Assembly (NCBI GenBank): GCA_949300385.1 | Contig: CASGDZ010000001.1 | Span: forward strand, 221,461-275,764 | Length of the DNA stretch: 54,304 nt | Direction of reading: 5' to 3' | Source of the DNA: an uncultured Christensenella sp. | GTDB lineage: Bacteria; Bacillota; Clostridia; Christensenellales; UBA1242 | In this document: positions 8,740 to 16,407 of the stretch, one piece after another | How positions within the stretch are numbered: the first letter of the stretch is position 1 | Layout of the letters: each line of letters opens with the position of its first letter | The notes under the pieces: model-generated | Seen by the model: the letters and a program-made list of their open reading frames with translations, nothing else | The model's database searches: none | Told to the model about the DNA's origin: nothing | Program-made: the position numbers and the translations under genes

Positions 8740-9420
8740 TTAAATGAAATCAAAAGATTTTATATCTTCTCCAAATTTAATAAAAATTATATTATGAAGA
8801 AGTCGCATAACTTGTTTTAATACGCGAATATCAAAGTCAAAATCTGCGTTGTTATTGTTAGCAATTGTGTATAAGCAAGTATAGACTTTTTGGTCAATAG
8901 GTAGCGAAACATTGTCTTTTTTTAAAACAAAATCTCCATTAATTTTATCAAAATATATTTGTTTACTATCAGCCAATAAAATACCCATTCCGCTAAATGT
9001 AAAAAAGTCTAAAATATATTTAATTGTTGCGACATAAGGATTGTTATTTTCAATCTGTTTTAATGCATTTATGGTTAATGTAAATATTTCTTTTTCAGGC
9101 TTTGAATTTGGCAATATTGAGTTTAATAAATCTAAAATTATATAAGCATTCATCATGCGTGAATAATCGTTTAAAATATTTGGAAAAGAATCTAAAATAT
9201 AAGCAGATGTGATTATCCTATTTTGTGCTTTGCTATTTATATTGAATTCAGCAAATATAAAGGGTTGTGCAACTGCTTTTAATTTCGCTTTTTCTTTTTT
9301 TACGCCTATGAATTTTGCGAAAATTTTACCTTCTTCTAGTGTAAAAATTGACGCGAGTTTATCCGCGTCTTTATAATCAGTTAATTTTAATACTATTCCT
9401 TTAACTTTTGTATCTTGCAT
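8740..9420 (-). CDS. recO: DNA repair protein RecO
   Basis: RecO helps load RecA at single-stranded gaps with RecR. The N-terminal OB fold is recognisable: VKGIVLKLTDYKDADKLASIFTL is the family opening, followed by GKIFAKFIGVKK. The helical C-terminal domain follows. I start at the ATG at 9420, seven bases after the stop of the small upstream ORF, which gives 226 residues. The C4 zinc knuckle seen in many Firmicutes RecO proteins is absent here. The position after Era is standard (era-recO). Confidence 0.88.
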   Translation of the reverse strand: MQDTKVKGIVLKLTDYKDADKLASIFTLEEGKIFAKFIGVKKEKAKLKAVAQPFIFAEFNINSKAQNRIITSAYILDSFPNILNDYSRMMNAYIILDLLNSILPNSKPEKEIFTLTINALKQIENNNPYVATIKYILDFFTFSGMGILLADSKQIYFDKINGDFVLKKDNVSLPIDQKVYTCLYTIANNNNADFDFDIRVLKQVMRLLHNIIFIKFGEDIKSFDFI

Positions 9421-9427
9421 TTTATCT

Positions 9428-9595
9428 TTACAATGTGATTTCTTCTTCAATATTGTTTTCGCATAAAAGAAGTGGAGTATTCGTTATTTCCATATACCTA
9501 TATGCCATTACGAACTCTATTCTACCTGTCAAATATGCTAGTTGTTTATAACTATCTATTAAATTTTTGGTTTCATTAGACATTTTATTCTTCAT
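9428..9595 (-). CDS. Small conserved-position protein, 55 residues
   Basis: This short ORF starts at ATG 9595 behind AAAGGAGTGGGCT and ends seven bases before the recO ATG. It begins MKNKMSNETKNLIDSYKQLA and later has a GRIEFVMAYRYMEI stretch. It is mostly helical and soluble, with no membrane segment. It lies where many Firmicutes keep the tiny yqzL gene between era and recO, but I do not see a clear YqzL sequence match. The strong ribosome binding site and tight packing argue that it is real. Its function is unknown. Confidence 0.7.
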   Translation of the reverse strand: MKNKMSNETKNLIDSYKQLAYLTGRIEFVMAYRYMEITNTPLLLCENNIEEEITL

Positions 9596-9643
9596 AGCCC
9601 ACTCCTTTTATCTTTTATTATATTCTATGTTTGCACTCTAATT

Positions 9644-11011
9644 TTATTCATCAATTAAAAGTCCAAAGTCGGATATTGCCTTTTCATCGTTACGCCAGTT
9701 TGGTTTCACTTTTACAAAAATTTGAAGATTTACTTTGCTACCTATCAATTTTTCAATTGAAATGCGCGATTGCGTAGAAATTTCTTTAATCATGTTCCCG
9801 TTTTTGCCTAAGATGATTGCTTTATGATTTTCGCGCTCACAATACATATCAGCATAAATTTCAATAGGGTTTGTACTCTCTTTATAATCAGTAATAACTA
9901 CATGTATTCCATGCGGTATTTCATCATCTAAAAGCATTAAAGACTTCTCTCTAATTATTTCAGCACAGATATGCCGTAAATCTTTATCGGTATACTCATC
10001 TACTGGATAGTATCTCATTTCGAAATCATAAACTGGCAAGTATTTTTTTACCATGTCTAATAAGACATCGCAATTTTTCCCTTTCAATGCGGATATAGGC
10101 AGAATCTCATCTACTTTTGCTATTTCACTTAGTTTAGACAACTCAGGATAAAGTTTTTCAAAACTCACTTCATCTATTTTGTTTATTAATAAAATTTTCT
10201 TAGCAGTTGAATTGACTCTTGTCTCAATCGCTTTAAATTGGTCAACTAGTGGACGCTTAGCACTAATCATCATCAATATGATTTCGGTATCTACTGTAGC
10301 ATTATCAATTTGCTTATCCATTGCATCATCAATTTTATATGAATGTTTATGGTATCCAGGTGTATCAACAAAAACTATTTGGGTATGCTCATCGTTGTAA
10401 ACGCCTATTATGTTTTCGCGCGTCGTCTGTGATTTAGGGGTCACTATTGCGACCTTCTCGCCTACTAACCTGTTAATCAGCGTACTTTTACCAACATTTG
10501 TGTCCCCAATTATTGTTACGAACCCTGATTTAAACGGAATATCTCTACCGATGTTTAGTTCGGACATAATAGTTTCTTGCATTTCTGTCATAATTTTCTC
10601 ATCTGATTTCGTCATGTGGTCATAGCCTAACAAATGCAACATTCCATGGCAAAACAAAAAGCATATTTCGCGCTTTAATGTGTGATTATATTCTTTCGCT
10701 TGCTCTTTTGCGCGCTCAGTACAAATGTATATGTCGCCTATCGTCAATATTTTATCTTCCGGGTCAATATCTAACGCATAATCGCTTAGCCTTAACTTTT
10801 CGCCTACCTTCAAATTAATATAAGGATAGGTCAAAACATCGGTTACTCTATCTATCCCACGAGTATTCTTATTTAATTCTTGAATCTCACTTTCCCCGAC
10901 GAAGGACAAATTTACTCTAATCTTTTTTGGCAACGAAAAACGCTTGACAACGCTGTCATAAACGCGCTTTAAATCTGCACTATAAAGATCATCATTTAGT
11001 ATTTCAAGCAT
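9644..11011 (-). CDS. YbeY-Era fusion: rRNA maturation endonuclease joined to GTPase Era
   Basis: This is one uninterrupted 455-residue reading frame. Residues 1-150 are YbeY, with the metal-binding motif HGMLHLLGYDH (histidines 122, 126 and 132). Residues 160-455 are Era: P-loop GDTNVGKS (169-176, where GRPNVGKS is usual), DTPG (216-219), NKID (277-280), and a C-terminal KH RNA-binding domain with AIILGKNGNMIKEIS. Both halves mature the 3' end of 16S rRNA and assemble the 30S subunit, so the fusion links partners in one pathway. It overlaps yqfD by 8 bases. In most Firmicutes the two genes are separate, with dgkA and cdd between. Confidence 0.93.
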   Translation of the reverse strand: MLEILNDDLYSADLKRVYDSVVKRFSLPKKIRVNLSFVGESEIQELNKNTRGIDRVTDVLTYPYINLKVGEKLRLSDYALDIDPEDKILTIGDIYICTERAKEQAKEYNHTLKREICFLFCHGMLHLLGYDHMTKSDEKIMTEMQETIMSELNIGRDIPFKSGFVTIIGDTNVGKSTLINRLVGEKVAIVTPKSQTTRENIIGVYNDEHTQIVFVDTPGYHKHSYKIDDAMDKQIDNATVDTEIILMMISAKRPLVDQFKAIETRVNSTAKKILLINKIDEVSFEKLYPELSKLSEIAKVDEILPISALKGKNCDVLLDMVKKYLPVYDFEMRYYPVDEYTDKDLRHICAEIIREKSLMLLDDEIPHGIHVVITDYKESTNPIEIYADMYCERENHKAIILGKNGNMIKEISTQSRISIEKLIGSKVNLQIFVKVKPNWRNDEKAISDFGLLIDE

Positions 11012-12095
11012 TAATAGTCCCTTGTACTTTTAGCGTAGTTGTTGCAAACATAGAGTCTAATATTATGTTCGTTTCTGTCGTCTCTGATATTATTTCTACA
11101 TTTTTAGGAAGATTTTCATATGCTTTTTCTTTGCTTTTTAAAATAAGATCTTCTTTCTCTGTTATAAAATCATGCGTAATATTTACATAGTCAAGTTCAT
11201 AATATTTGACGACGTCGCGACTGAGTGGCAACAAATCGCTTATACTTTCATTATACACAACACGTTCGAAAAGTGCAAATGAATTTTTGCTCTTGCCAGA
11301 AAATATGTGTTTATTAAAAATTTTGTATTCGTAGCATGTGATAGAATTGCCTGTTCTAACTAATTCTGTCTCATTTTTAGGCATTTCTAAGCATGAAATT
11401 ATGCTTATTTCGGCACTTATTTCAGCCATTGGTCGCACAGATACTTTATTCCCATTGCTATCTAGATTGAAAGGAAGGACAAGTATATCACCAATGTTGA
11501 CATAATCACCAACTTTAACATTAATTGTACCTGTAATTAAATTTATATCCGTTATAATACCCGCGTATTTTGCTGTAATAGGTTGATATTCACTCTCTAT
11601 ATAAACTAATTTTTCACTAATATTAATAATAATCGCTGTACCTTGTCGAATAACGGAAACTTGCGCTATCCTATCGTATTTATTCAATAAAATATTTTCT
11701 ATCTCTTCACTTGTTTGAAGATTAATTTTACCCGTTTTTATTCCATTTTCTTTTAAGACATCTATTATCTCGCTAGGAATTAACTCTTCCGTCCCATATA
11801 CTCTAATTTGCCATGTATAATTGCTCACAAATATCATAAAGATTGAACCGAAAAAGATCGCTAAAATAAGACCTAAGTTAGCGAGAATAATTTTTGGAAA
11901 GCGTTTTTTTAATGAAAAAACTTGTTTTACTTTAAAGTTATTAATGTAGCGCTTCACTCGTCTTGTATCTTTATCTTCAACATCAAAAATGACATGATTA
12001 TGCTCAATTCTTTTTAAATTGTACAATGTTATTTTTTTTGAATATAAGGTCTTTATTAAATTGTCTATGTTATAACCCGTCAAATCAAATTTCAT
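11004..12095 (-). CDS. yqfD: Sporulation protein YqfD
   Basis: This 363-residue protein has one membrane helix at about residues 70-92 (ILANLGLILAIFFGSIFMIF) and a long C-terminal extracytoplasmic region. The YqfD hallmarks are visible: the N-terminal TGYNIDNLIKTLYSKKITLYN, YTWQIRVYGTE after the helix, and AKYAGIITDINLITGTINVK in the centre. YqfD proteins are needed for efficient sporulation in Bacillus and Clostridium, but the biochemical role is unknown. The start overlaps the yqfC stop by 4 bases. Confidence 0.93.
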   Translation of the reverse strand: MKFDLTGYNIDNLIKTLYSKKITLYNLKRIEHNHVIFDVEDKDTRRVKRYINNFKVKQVFSLKKRFPKIILANLGLILAIFFGSIFMIFVSNYTWQIRVYGTEELIPSEIIDVLKENGIKTGKINLQTSEEIENILLNKYDRIAQVSVIRQGTAIIINISEKLVYIESEYQPITAKYAGIITDINLITGTINVKVGDYVNIGDILVLPFNLDSNGNKVSVRPMAEISAEISIISCLEMPKNETELVRTGNSITCYEYKIFNKHIFSGKSKNSFALFERVVYNESISDLLPLSRDVVKYYELDYVNITHDFITEKEDLILKSKEKAYENLPKNVEIISETTETNIILDSMFATTTLKVQGTINA

Positions 12096-12346
12096 TTAGT
12101 CTCCACAACCCTTATTTCGCCATTAATTACGCAACTGGTCTTGTCCAAATATTTAACAGATAGTTGATTGCCCGAAACAATCAATAATTTATTTTTTAAC
12201 TGAAAAGACATCTCTTCGTCCCCAAAATAGACGACCGATTTTATGCCTTCTATATATAAACTTTTCCCGCCTAAATTTACTATACGATAATTATATGATA
12301 TGCCTGTACCATTCATAAATTTTTCTATTTCATCTAACATGCTCAT
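12092..12346 (-). CDS. yqfC: Sporulation protein YqfC (YabP/YqfC family)
   Basis: This short protein carries the YabP/YqfC core: SMSMLDEIEKFMN, then NLGGKSLYIEGIKSVVYFGDEEMSFQLKNK. I place the start at the ATG at 12346 (MSMLDEI), with another ATG at 12340. An in-frame TTG at 12388 would place the start upstream of the predicted promoter. The start then lies only five bases after the sigma-E-like -10 element, so this transcript may also lack a leader. YqfC with YqfD is a sporulation signature. Confidence 0.88.
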   Translation of the reverse strand: MSMLDEIEKFMNGTGISYNYRIVNLGGKSLYIEGIKSVVYFGDEEMSFQLKNKLLIVSGNQLSVKYLDKTSCVINGEIRVVETK

Positions 12347-12351
12347 ACTAA

Positions 12352-12380
12352 AATATATGTGATATTCAAGTGTATTATGA
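12352..12380 (-). promoter_or_regulatory. Sigma-E-like sporulation promoter of yqfC
   Basis: On the minus strand TCATAAT (12374-12380) and CATATATT (12352-12359) are separated by 14 bases. This resembles the mother-cell sigma-E consensus (ATATT-like -35, CATACAAT-like -10, spacer 14). The yqfC operon is sigma-E dependent in Bacillus subtilis, which supports the reading. Confidence 0.55.
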
Positions 12381-12399
12381 TGAAGCAAATTAAGGAACT

Positions 12400-12424
12400 A
12401 AAAAAAATAGCCGATTTGGCTATT
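12400..12424 (-). terminator. Intrinsic terminator of ykpA
   Basis: A 7-pair stem AATAGCC/GGCTATT with a 5-base loop is followed on the minus strand by a run of eight T. The ykpA stop codon lies within the stem. Confidence 0.85.
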
Positions 12425-14000
12425 TCTTCATCTGAGTATCAACATATGTTTCATAATCAATTTCGTTGTCATATTCCAAAGTAGAGTTTATCCTTATTAT
12501 TCTATTTGCAACAGTGGACATAATCTCTTCGTCATGTGTTGAGAATATCATGCAACCTTCGAACCGCTCCATGCCTTTATTTAATGAAGTGATAGATTCA
12601 AGGTCTAAGTGGTTAGTAGGTTCATCAAGAAGCAAGAAATTGCCCGCTTGTAACATCATACGCGCTAACATGCAACGCACTTTTTCTCCACCTGACAAAA
12701 CTTTTGCTTTTTTGTCCGCCTCTTCTCCGCTAAACAGCATACGACCTAACCAACTACGCAAAAATGTTGCGTCATTTTCTTTTGTGTATTGACCTATCCA
12801 CTGAACGAGTGATAAATCGCAGTTTTCAAAATACTCATTATTATTTTGTGGCAAATAAGTCGCAGTTATAGTTTTACCCCACTTTACTTCGCCTTTATAG
12901 TCTGTATCTCTACCTGATAAAATTTCAAATAGTGCAGTTATAACATTACTATTATCTGACATTATCGCGATTTTATTATCCGGTCTAACCGTAAATGAAA
13001 CATTTTCAAATAGACCTTTTTTAGTTAGGTTTTTAACAAATAAAATATCATTACCAATACGCTGATCAAATTTAAAATCAATATATGGATATTTTCTACT
13101 TGACGGCTTAATATCTTCAATAGTTAGTCGCTCAAGTTCCTTTTTCCTACTTGTAGCCTGCTTTGACTTTGACGCGTTTGCTGAAAATCGCGCGATAAAT
13201 TCTTGCAATTCCTTTGCTCGTTGCTCTGCTTTCTTATTTTGGTCCTTTAATTGTTTCAATGCAAGTTGGCTACTCTCGTACCAAAAGTCGTAATTGCCTA
13301 AAAATAGATTAATTTTGCCATAATCTATATCACAAATATGCGTACATACTTTGTTTAAAAAATGTCTATTGTGACTGACAATTATTATTGTATTTTCAAA
13401 ATTTAATATAAAATCTTCAAGCCATCTAATAGTCTTTAAATCAAGGTTGTTAGTTGGTTCGTCTAATATCAAATTATCTGGATTAGAGAAAAGTGCCTGA
13501 GCAAGTAAAACTTTCACTTTAATTTTGCTATCTACATTTGCCATTAACTCATGATGAAGTTCACTAGGAATTTCAAGCGAATTCAATAAACTCTCCGCTT
13601 CGCTCTCAGCGTCCCAACCATTTAACTCCATGAATTCGGCTTCAAGTTCGCCAAGTTTAATGCCATCTTCCTCAGTAAAATCTGTCTTTTGATAGTATTT
13701 TTCTTTCTCGTCCATGATTTCGACTAATCGTTTATGGCCCATTAAAACGGTACGAAGGACTGTATATTCATTATATTTCTCTTGATTTTGCTCTAAAACG
13801 GACAAACGCTCTTTAGGAGGTATAATCACTTCACCTTTGTTTGGTTCAAGTTCTCCCGACAGCACTTTCATAAAAGTAGATTTACCTGCACCATTCGCAC
13901 CAATGACACCATAGCAGTTGCCTTTGGTAAATTTTAGATTTACATCTTCAAACAATTTTCTACTACCAAATTGAACGGCTACATTGTTAACAGTTATCAT
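12420..14000 (-). CDS. ykpA: ABC-F family ATPase, YkpA type
   Basis: This 526-residue cytoplasmic protein has two ATP-binding cassettes and no membrane segments, as expected for translation-associated ABC-F proteins. The first Walker A is GANGAGKST, and the ABC-F linker includes EFIARFSANASKSKQATSRK, a YkpA/YbiT landmark. The second cassette has LSGGEKVRCMLARMM and LLLDEPTNHLDLES, but its Walker A position (IAIMSDNSNVITALF) lacks the GKS motif. YkpA proteins are also poorly conserved there, so this is a family trait. AAGGAGTATTT precedes the ATG. It follows the PAP2 gene by 9 bases and probably shares its transcript. Confidence 0.93.
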   Translation of the reverse strand: MITVNNVAVQFGSRKLFEDVNLKFTKGNCYGVIGANGAGKSTFMKVLSGELEPNKGEVIIPPKERLSVLEQNQEKYNEYTVLRTVLMGHKRLVEIMDEKEKYYQKTDFTEEDGIKLGELEAEFMELNGWDAESEAESLLNSLEIPSELHHELMANVDSKIKVKVLLAQALFSNPDNLILDEPTNNLDLKTIRWLEDFILNFENTIIIVSHNRHFLNKVCTHICDIDYGKINLFLGNYDFWYESSQLALKQLKDQNKKAEQRAKELQEFIARFSANASKSKQATSRKKELERLTIEDIKPSSRKYPYIDFKFDQRIGNDILFVKNLTKKGLFENVSFTVRPDNKIAIMSDNSNVITALFEILSGRDTDYKGEVKWGKTITATYLPQNNNEYFENCDLSLVQWIGQYTKENDATFLRSWLGRMLFSGEEADKKAKVLSGGEKVRCMLARMMLQAGNFLLLDEPTNHLDLESITSLNKGMERFEGCMIFSTHDEEIMSTVANRIIRINSTLEYDNEIDYETYVDTQMKK

Positions 14001-14009
14001 AAATACTCC

Positions 14010-14678
14010 TTAATTATTAGATAAATTTTCTTTTTCTAATTTTTGTTTTTTCTTTCTTTTGTGGTAAATAATCCTTGTTATAATCATCATACCCAGTGTA
14101 AAAGTCGCACCTAATATCCAGCCTGACAATACATCACTAAAATAGTGTACTCCTAAATACACTCGGCTTAAACCAACTAGAATTATCATTATAGACAGCA
14201 AACTAGTTAGAGTTATCTTCAATGCAATGCTTTTACCATATTTTATCACGAAATAAATTATTAGTCCAAATATTGCCATAGAAAGCATAGCGTGCGCTGA
14301 TGGAAAACTATAACCTATTTCGCTTATCAACCCTACATCTATTGGGCGGTCGCGCCTTACACTATATTTTACAATTAGGTTTATTATAGAGGCGCCTATT
14401 AAACAAATTATTCCTACTAGACCATAATATTTTTTCCTAGTTATCATAAACATAACTAGTACAACTAGGACTAAGAAATACACTGATCCTGCGTGTGTTA
14501 TGATTTTAAAGAATCCTGTCCAAAAGCTATTCCTTCCATTATAGAATACATCATTTAAATTATCAATCGCAAATTCATGACCATTACAAACTAAAACTAG
14601 CAACGCGATAAATATCGACAGAAGAACGGCAAAAACACATATTGCTACGATTAATTTAATTTTTTTCTTTTTATCCAT
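14010..14678 (-). CDS. PAP2-family membrane phosphatase
   Basis: This 222-residue membrane protein has about six hydrophobic segments. The three PAP2 phosphatase motifs are present in order: KYSVRRDRP, PSAHAM and SRVYLGVHYFSDVLSG, giving the catalytic histidines. Likely substrates are lipid phosphates such as undecaprenyl diphosphate or phosphatidic acid. I start at the ATG at 14678; a GTG at 14693 lies inside the promoter. The ATG is six bases after a perfect TATAAT, so the mRNA is probably leaderless. Confidence 0.88.
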   Translation of the reverse strand: MDKKKKIKLIVAICVFAVLLSIFIALLVLVCNGHEFAIDNLNDVFYNGRNSFWTGFFKIITHAGSVYFLVLVVLVMFMITRKKYYGLVGIICLIGASIINLIVKYSVRRDRPIDVGLISEIGYSFPSAHAMLSMAIFGLIIYFVIKYGKSIALKITLTSLLSIMIILVGLSRVYLGVHYFSDVLSGWILGATFTLGMMIITRIIYHKRKKKQKLEKENLSNN

Positions 14679-14684
14679 GCGTTT

Positions 14685-14713
14685 ATTATACACAATTTTA
14701 ACTATTTTGTAAA
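14685..14713 (-). promoter_or_regulatory. Promoter placing the PAP2 gene start at the ATG
   Basis: TTTACA (14708-14713), a 17-base spacer and TATAAT (14685-14690) are followed by six bases (AAACGC) and the ATG at 14678. Initiation six to seven bases past the -10 would start the transcript at the start codon. Confidence 0.75.
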
Positions 14714-14735
14714 TAAAAAAGGGCTAATACCCTTT
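14713..14735 (-). terminator. Intrinsic terminator of the 171-residue membrane protein gene
   Basis: On the minus strand AAAGGG and CCCTTT pair around a short loop, followed by TTTTTT. It ends right at the -35 of the next promoter. Confidence 0.75.
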
Positions 14736-14738
14736 AAT

Positions 14739-15254
14739 CTAATTATTTAAATTTAAATTATTTGTGTCTTCTTCAACCTTATCTTTATCAACATCTCTAC
14801 TAATTTTACCTTTCCTTGTTGAAATTGTAGTTCTATCTTCAACATTTTGCTCTTTTTGCTTAAGTTGTGACAAATAGGCAGATGTTCGAGAATATGTTTT
14901 AGGGTCGATCGTATTTTCAGTGGACTTATATATTTTAGTCTCTAATTCCATAACGCGCTTGCGAATTTCGTTTAATTGTCCAGATTTTTTTAATTCTTTG
15001 TATTCCTTTTTTGTAATTTTTGCTTCGTCGAAATATGGTTTATAACTTTGATTTATGGTAATAATCGCTGCTCCTATTGTTGCAGGTACAATTAGTCCAA
15101 TAAGTGCAAAAGGACTTAAAAACGAAAAAGCGATACTGCATATTCCAATGACAGTTGCAAAAGCGACTGGAAGGCGCCTTGCTCTATTACTCATCTCTTT
15201 CATCTCAGCAATATGTGCAATATAAAATTCTTGATTATCAGTATAATTTTTCAT
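14739..15254 (-). CDS. Small membrane protein of unknown function
   Basis: This is a 171-residue protein I do not recognise. A short charged N-terminus is followed by two hydrophobic segments at about residues 29-46 and 49-68. The rest is a long, charged cytoplasmic tail with coiled-coil character (ITKKEYKELKKSGQLNEIRK and on) ending in a low-complexity acidic and asparagine-rich region. AAGGAG precedes the ATG. It has its own promoter and terminator, so it is probably transcribed alone. Confidence 0.75.
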   Translation of the reverse strand: MKNYTDNQEFYIAHIAEMKEMSNRARRLPVAFATVIGICSIAFSFLSPFALIGLIVPATIGAAIITINQSYKPYFDEAKITKKEYKELKKSGQLNEIRKRVMELETKIYKSTENTIDPKTYSRTSAYLSQLKQKEQNVEDRTTISTRKGKISRDVDKDKVEEDTNNLNLNN

Positions 15255-15277
15255 AAGTACTCCTTAATCTGATACTT

Positions 15278-15306
15278 ATATTAATGCAAAGTGCTATTTT
15301 TGTCAA
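15278..15306 (-). promoter_or_regulatory. Promoter of the 171-residue membrane protein gene
   Basis: Perfect TTGACA (15301-15306), a 17-base spacer and TAATAT (15278-15283). This promoter gives a short leader carrying an AAGGAG site. Confidence 0.7.
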
Positions 15307-15343
15307 TATCAAAAAATTAAATTGCAAAAAAATTTTTAATTTA

Positions 15344-15778
15344 TTATCTATTAATGAATCTACGAATGCCGTCAAAGTTATCACAATCTGTATGTTGAGT
15401 ATAATACACTAAGCAAGCCATAGCACTAAGTTCAATTAAAACATCGAGCGCTATTTTAACTATGTCTTTAGTGCTAATTTCCTGCTGTTGTAAAGCCAAA
15501 AGCCTACTTTCAATCTTAGAGGCAATTTCTTCATTAGACATACTCATATCTACGCAATATGTAGCAAACTTTATACTCTCTAACAGCTTCTCATACTTAA
15601 ATGGTTCGCGCATATTATCAACATTTGTAACAATCATAGGATTTGTTTCGACGGTCTCATATGTCGTAAAGCGCTTACCACAACGCAAACACTCACGACG
15701 ACGGCGAATACTCGTATCTTTTAAATAACGGCTGTCTACTACTTTACTATCACTATTCCCACAAAAAATGCACTTCAA
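15344..15778 (-). CDS. nrdR: Transcriptional repressor NrdR
   Basis: This 144-residue regulator represses ribonucleotide reductase genes in response to dATP/ATP. The N-terminal zinc ribbon is intact (CIFCG ... RRRRECLRCGKRFTTYE), followed by an ATP-cone domain (NVDNMREPFKYEKLLESI). It starts at TTG 15778, well supported by AGGAGG eight bases upstream. No ribonucleotide reductase gene lies in the window, so its targets are elsewhere. Confidence 0.95.
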   Translation of the reverse strand: MKCIFCGNSDSKVVDSRYLKDTSIRRRRECLRCGKRFTTYETVETNPMIVTNVDNMREPFKYEKLLESIKFATYCVDMSMSNEEIASKIESRLLALQQQEISTKDIVKIALDVLIELSAMACLVYYTQHTDCDNFDGIRRFINR

Positions 15779-15805
15779 AATATTTTCCTCCTATACAATA
15801 TAATT

Positions 15806-15834
15806 ATTATCTCATATTTCGACAAAATTATCAA
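15806..15834 (-). promoter_or_regulatory. Promoter of nrdR
   Basis: TTGATA (15829-15834), a 17-base spacer and GATAAT (15806-15811), reading toward nrdR. Confidence 0.65.
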
Positions 15835-15904
15835 ACAATTTTATATAAAATTTTAAAAAATTTTCAATATATCTTGTATTTTATTATATTGTACCACTAA
15901 ATGT

Positions 15905-15935
15905 AGAAAAAAGAATTGTGGATTTCAATTCTTTT
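15905..15935 (-). terminator. Intrinsic terminator of the ymxH-like gene
   Basis: An 8-pair stem (AAGAATTG with CAATTCTT, 7-base loop) is followed on the minus strand by a T-run. Confidence 0.8.
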
Positions 15936-15960
15936 CTCTTAAATTTTATATATCTTTATA

Positions 15961-16353
15961 TTATTTTTTTGGAGTTATTTCTATACTTTGTGCATTAATG
16001 GACTGCGTATTGATTTGAGTATTTTTATTTTGGCTATTTAACGCAATGATATCGCTATAATCGAATCGATTGTTTTTGTTAGGTCTATTATTCCTTTGTC
16101 TAGAATTGTTGTCTACTTTTAATTCTACCAAAATGACATCTACTCCAATTTTGCATACACACTCAAAAGGAATAAATATCTCTCTACCGCCACGAAACAT
16201 TTCCCAAAAGCCTTGACATGGTTGTGGCACGATAAATCCCAAAGCGCGTGCCGTCTCGACATCAAAAATTATGTCAGTTATATGACCTAAACATTTCCCG
16301 TCCACCGTGTTTACTACCTGCTTTGCTTTAAGTTCAAGGAAAGATGTCTCCAT
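15961..16353 (-). CDS. YlmC/YmxH-family sporulation protein (PRC barrel)
   Basis: This 130-residue protein carries a PRC-barrel domain in residues 1-80: LKAKQVVNTVDGKCLGHITD, then GFIVPQP and IFIPFECVCKIGVDVILVEL. That pattern fits the YlmC/YmxH sporulation family. The C-terminal 50 residues are low-complexity asparagine- and glutamine-rich sequence. The ATG is at 16353 with no clear ribosome binding site. Its promoter region holds nested palindromes. The precise role of the family is unknown. Confidence 0.88.
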   Translation of the reverse strand: METSFLELKAKQVVNTVDGKCLGHITDIIFDVETARALGFIVPQPCQGFWEMFRGGREIFIPFECVCKIGVDVILVELKVDNNSRQRNNRPNKNNRFDYSDIIALNSQNKNTQINTQSINAQSIEITPKK

Positions 16354-16361
16354 ATAATATA

Positions 16362-16390
16362 TTTATGTCAGTTTAGACATAAAATGTCAA
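16362..16390 (-). promoter_or_regulatory. Promoter with nested palindromes upstream of the ymxH-like gene
   Basis: TTGACA (16385-16390), a 17-base spacer and CATAAA (16362-16367). Two overlapping palindromes sit on it: GACAT-aaa-ATGTC (16376-16388) and TATGTC-agttta-GACATA (16364-16381). They cover the -35, spacer and -10, as an operator would. Confidence 0.5.
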
Positions 16391-16407
16391 AAAACTACAA
16401 ACTAACA

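Noticed and set aside
12420..14000. Second-cassette Walker A loss in ykpA as a sign of decay
   Set aside because: YkpA-type ABC-F proteins are degenerate at the same place, and all other motifs are intact.
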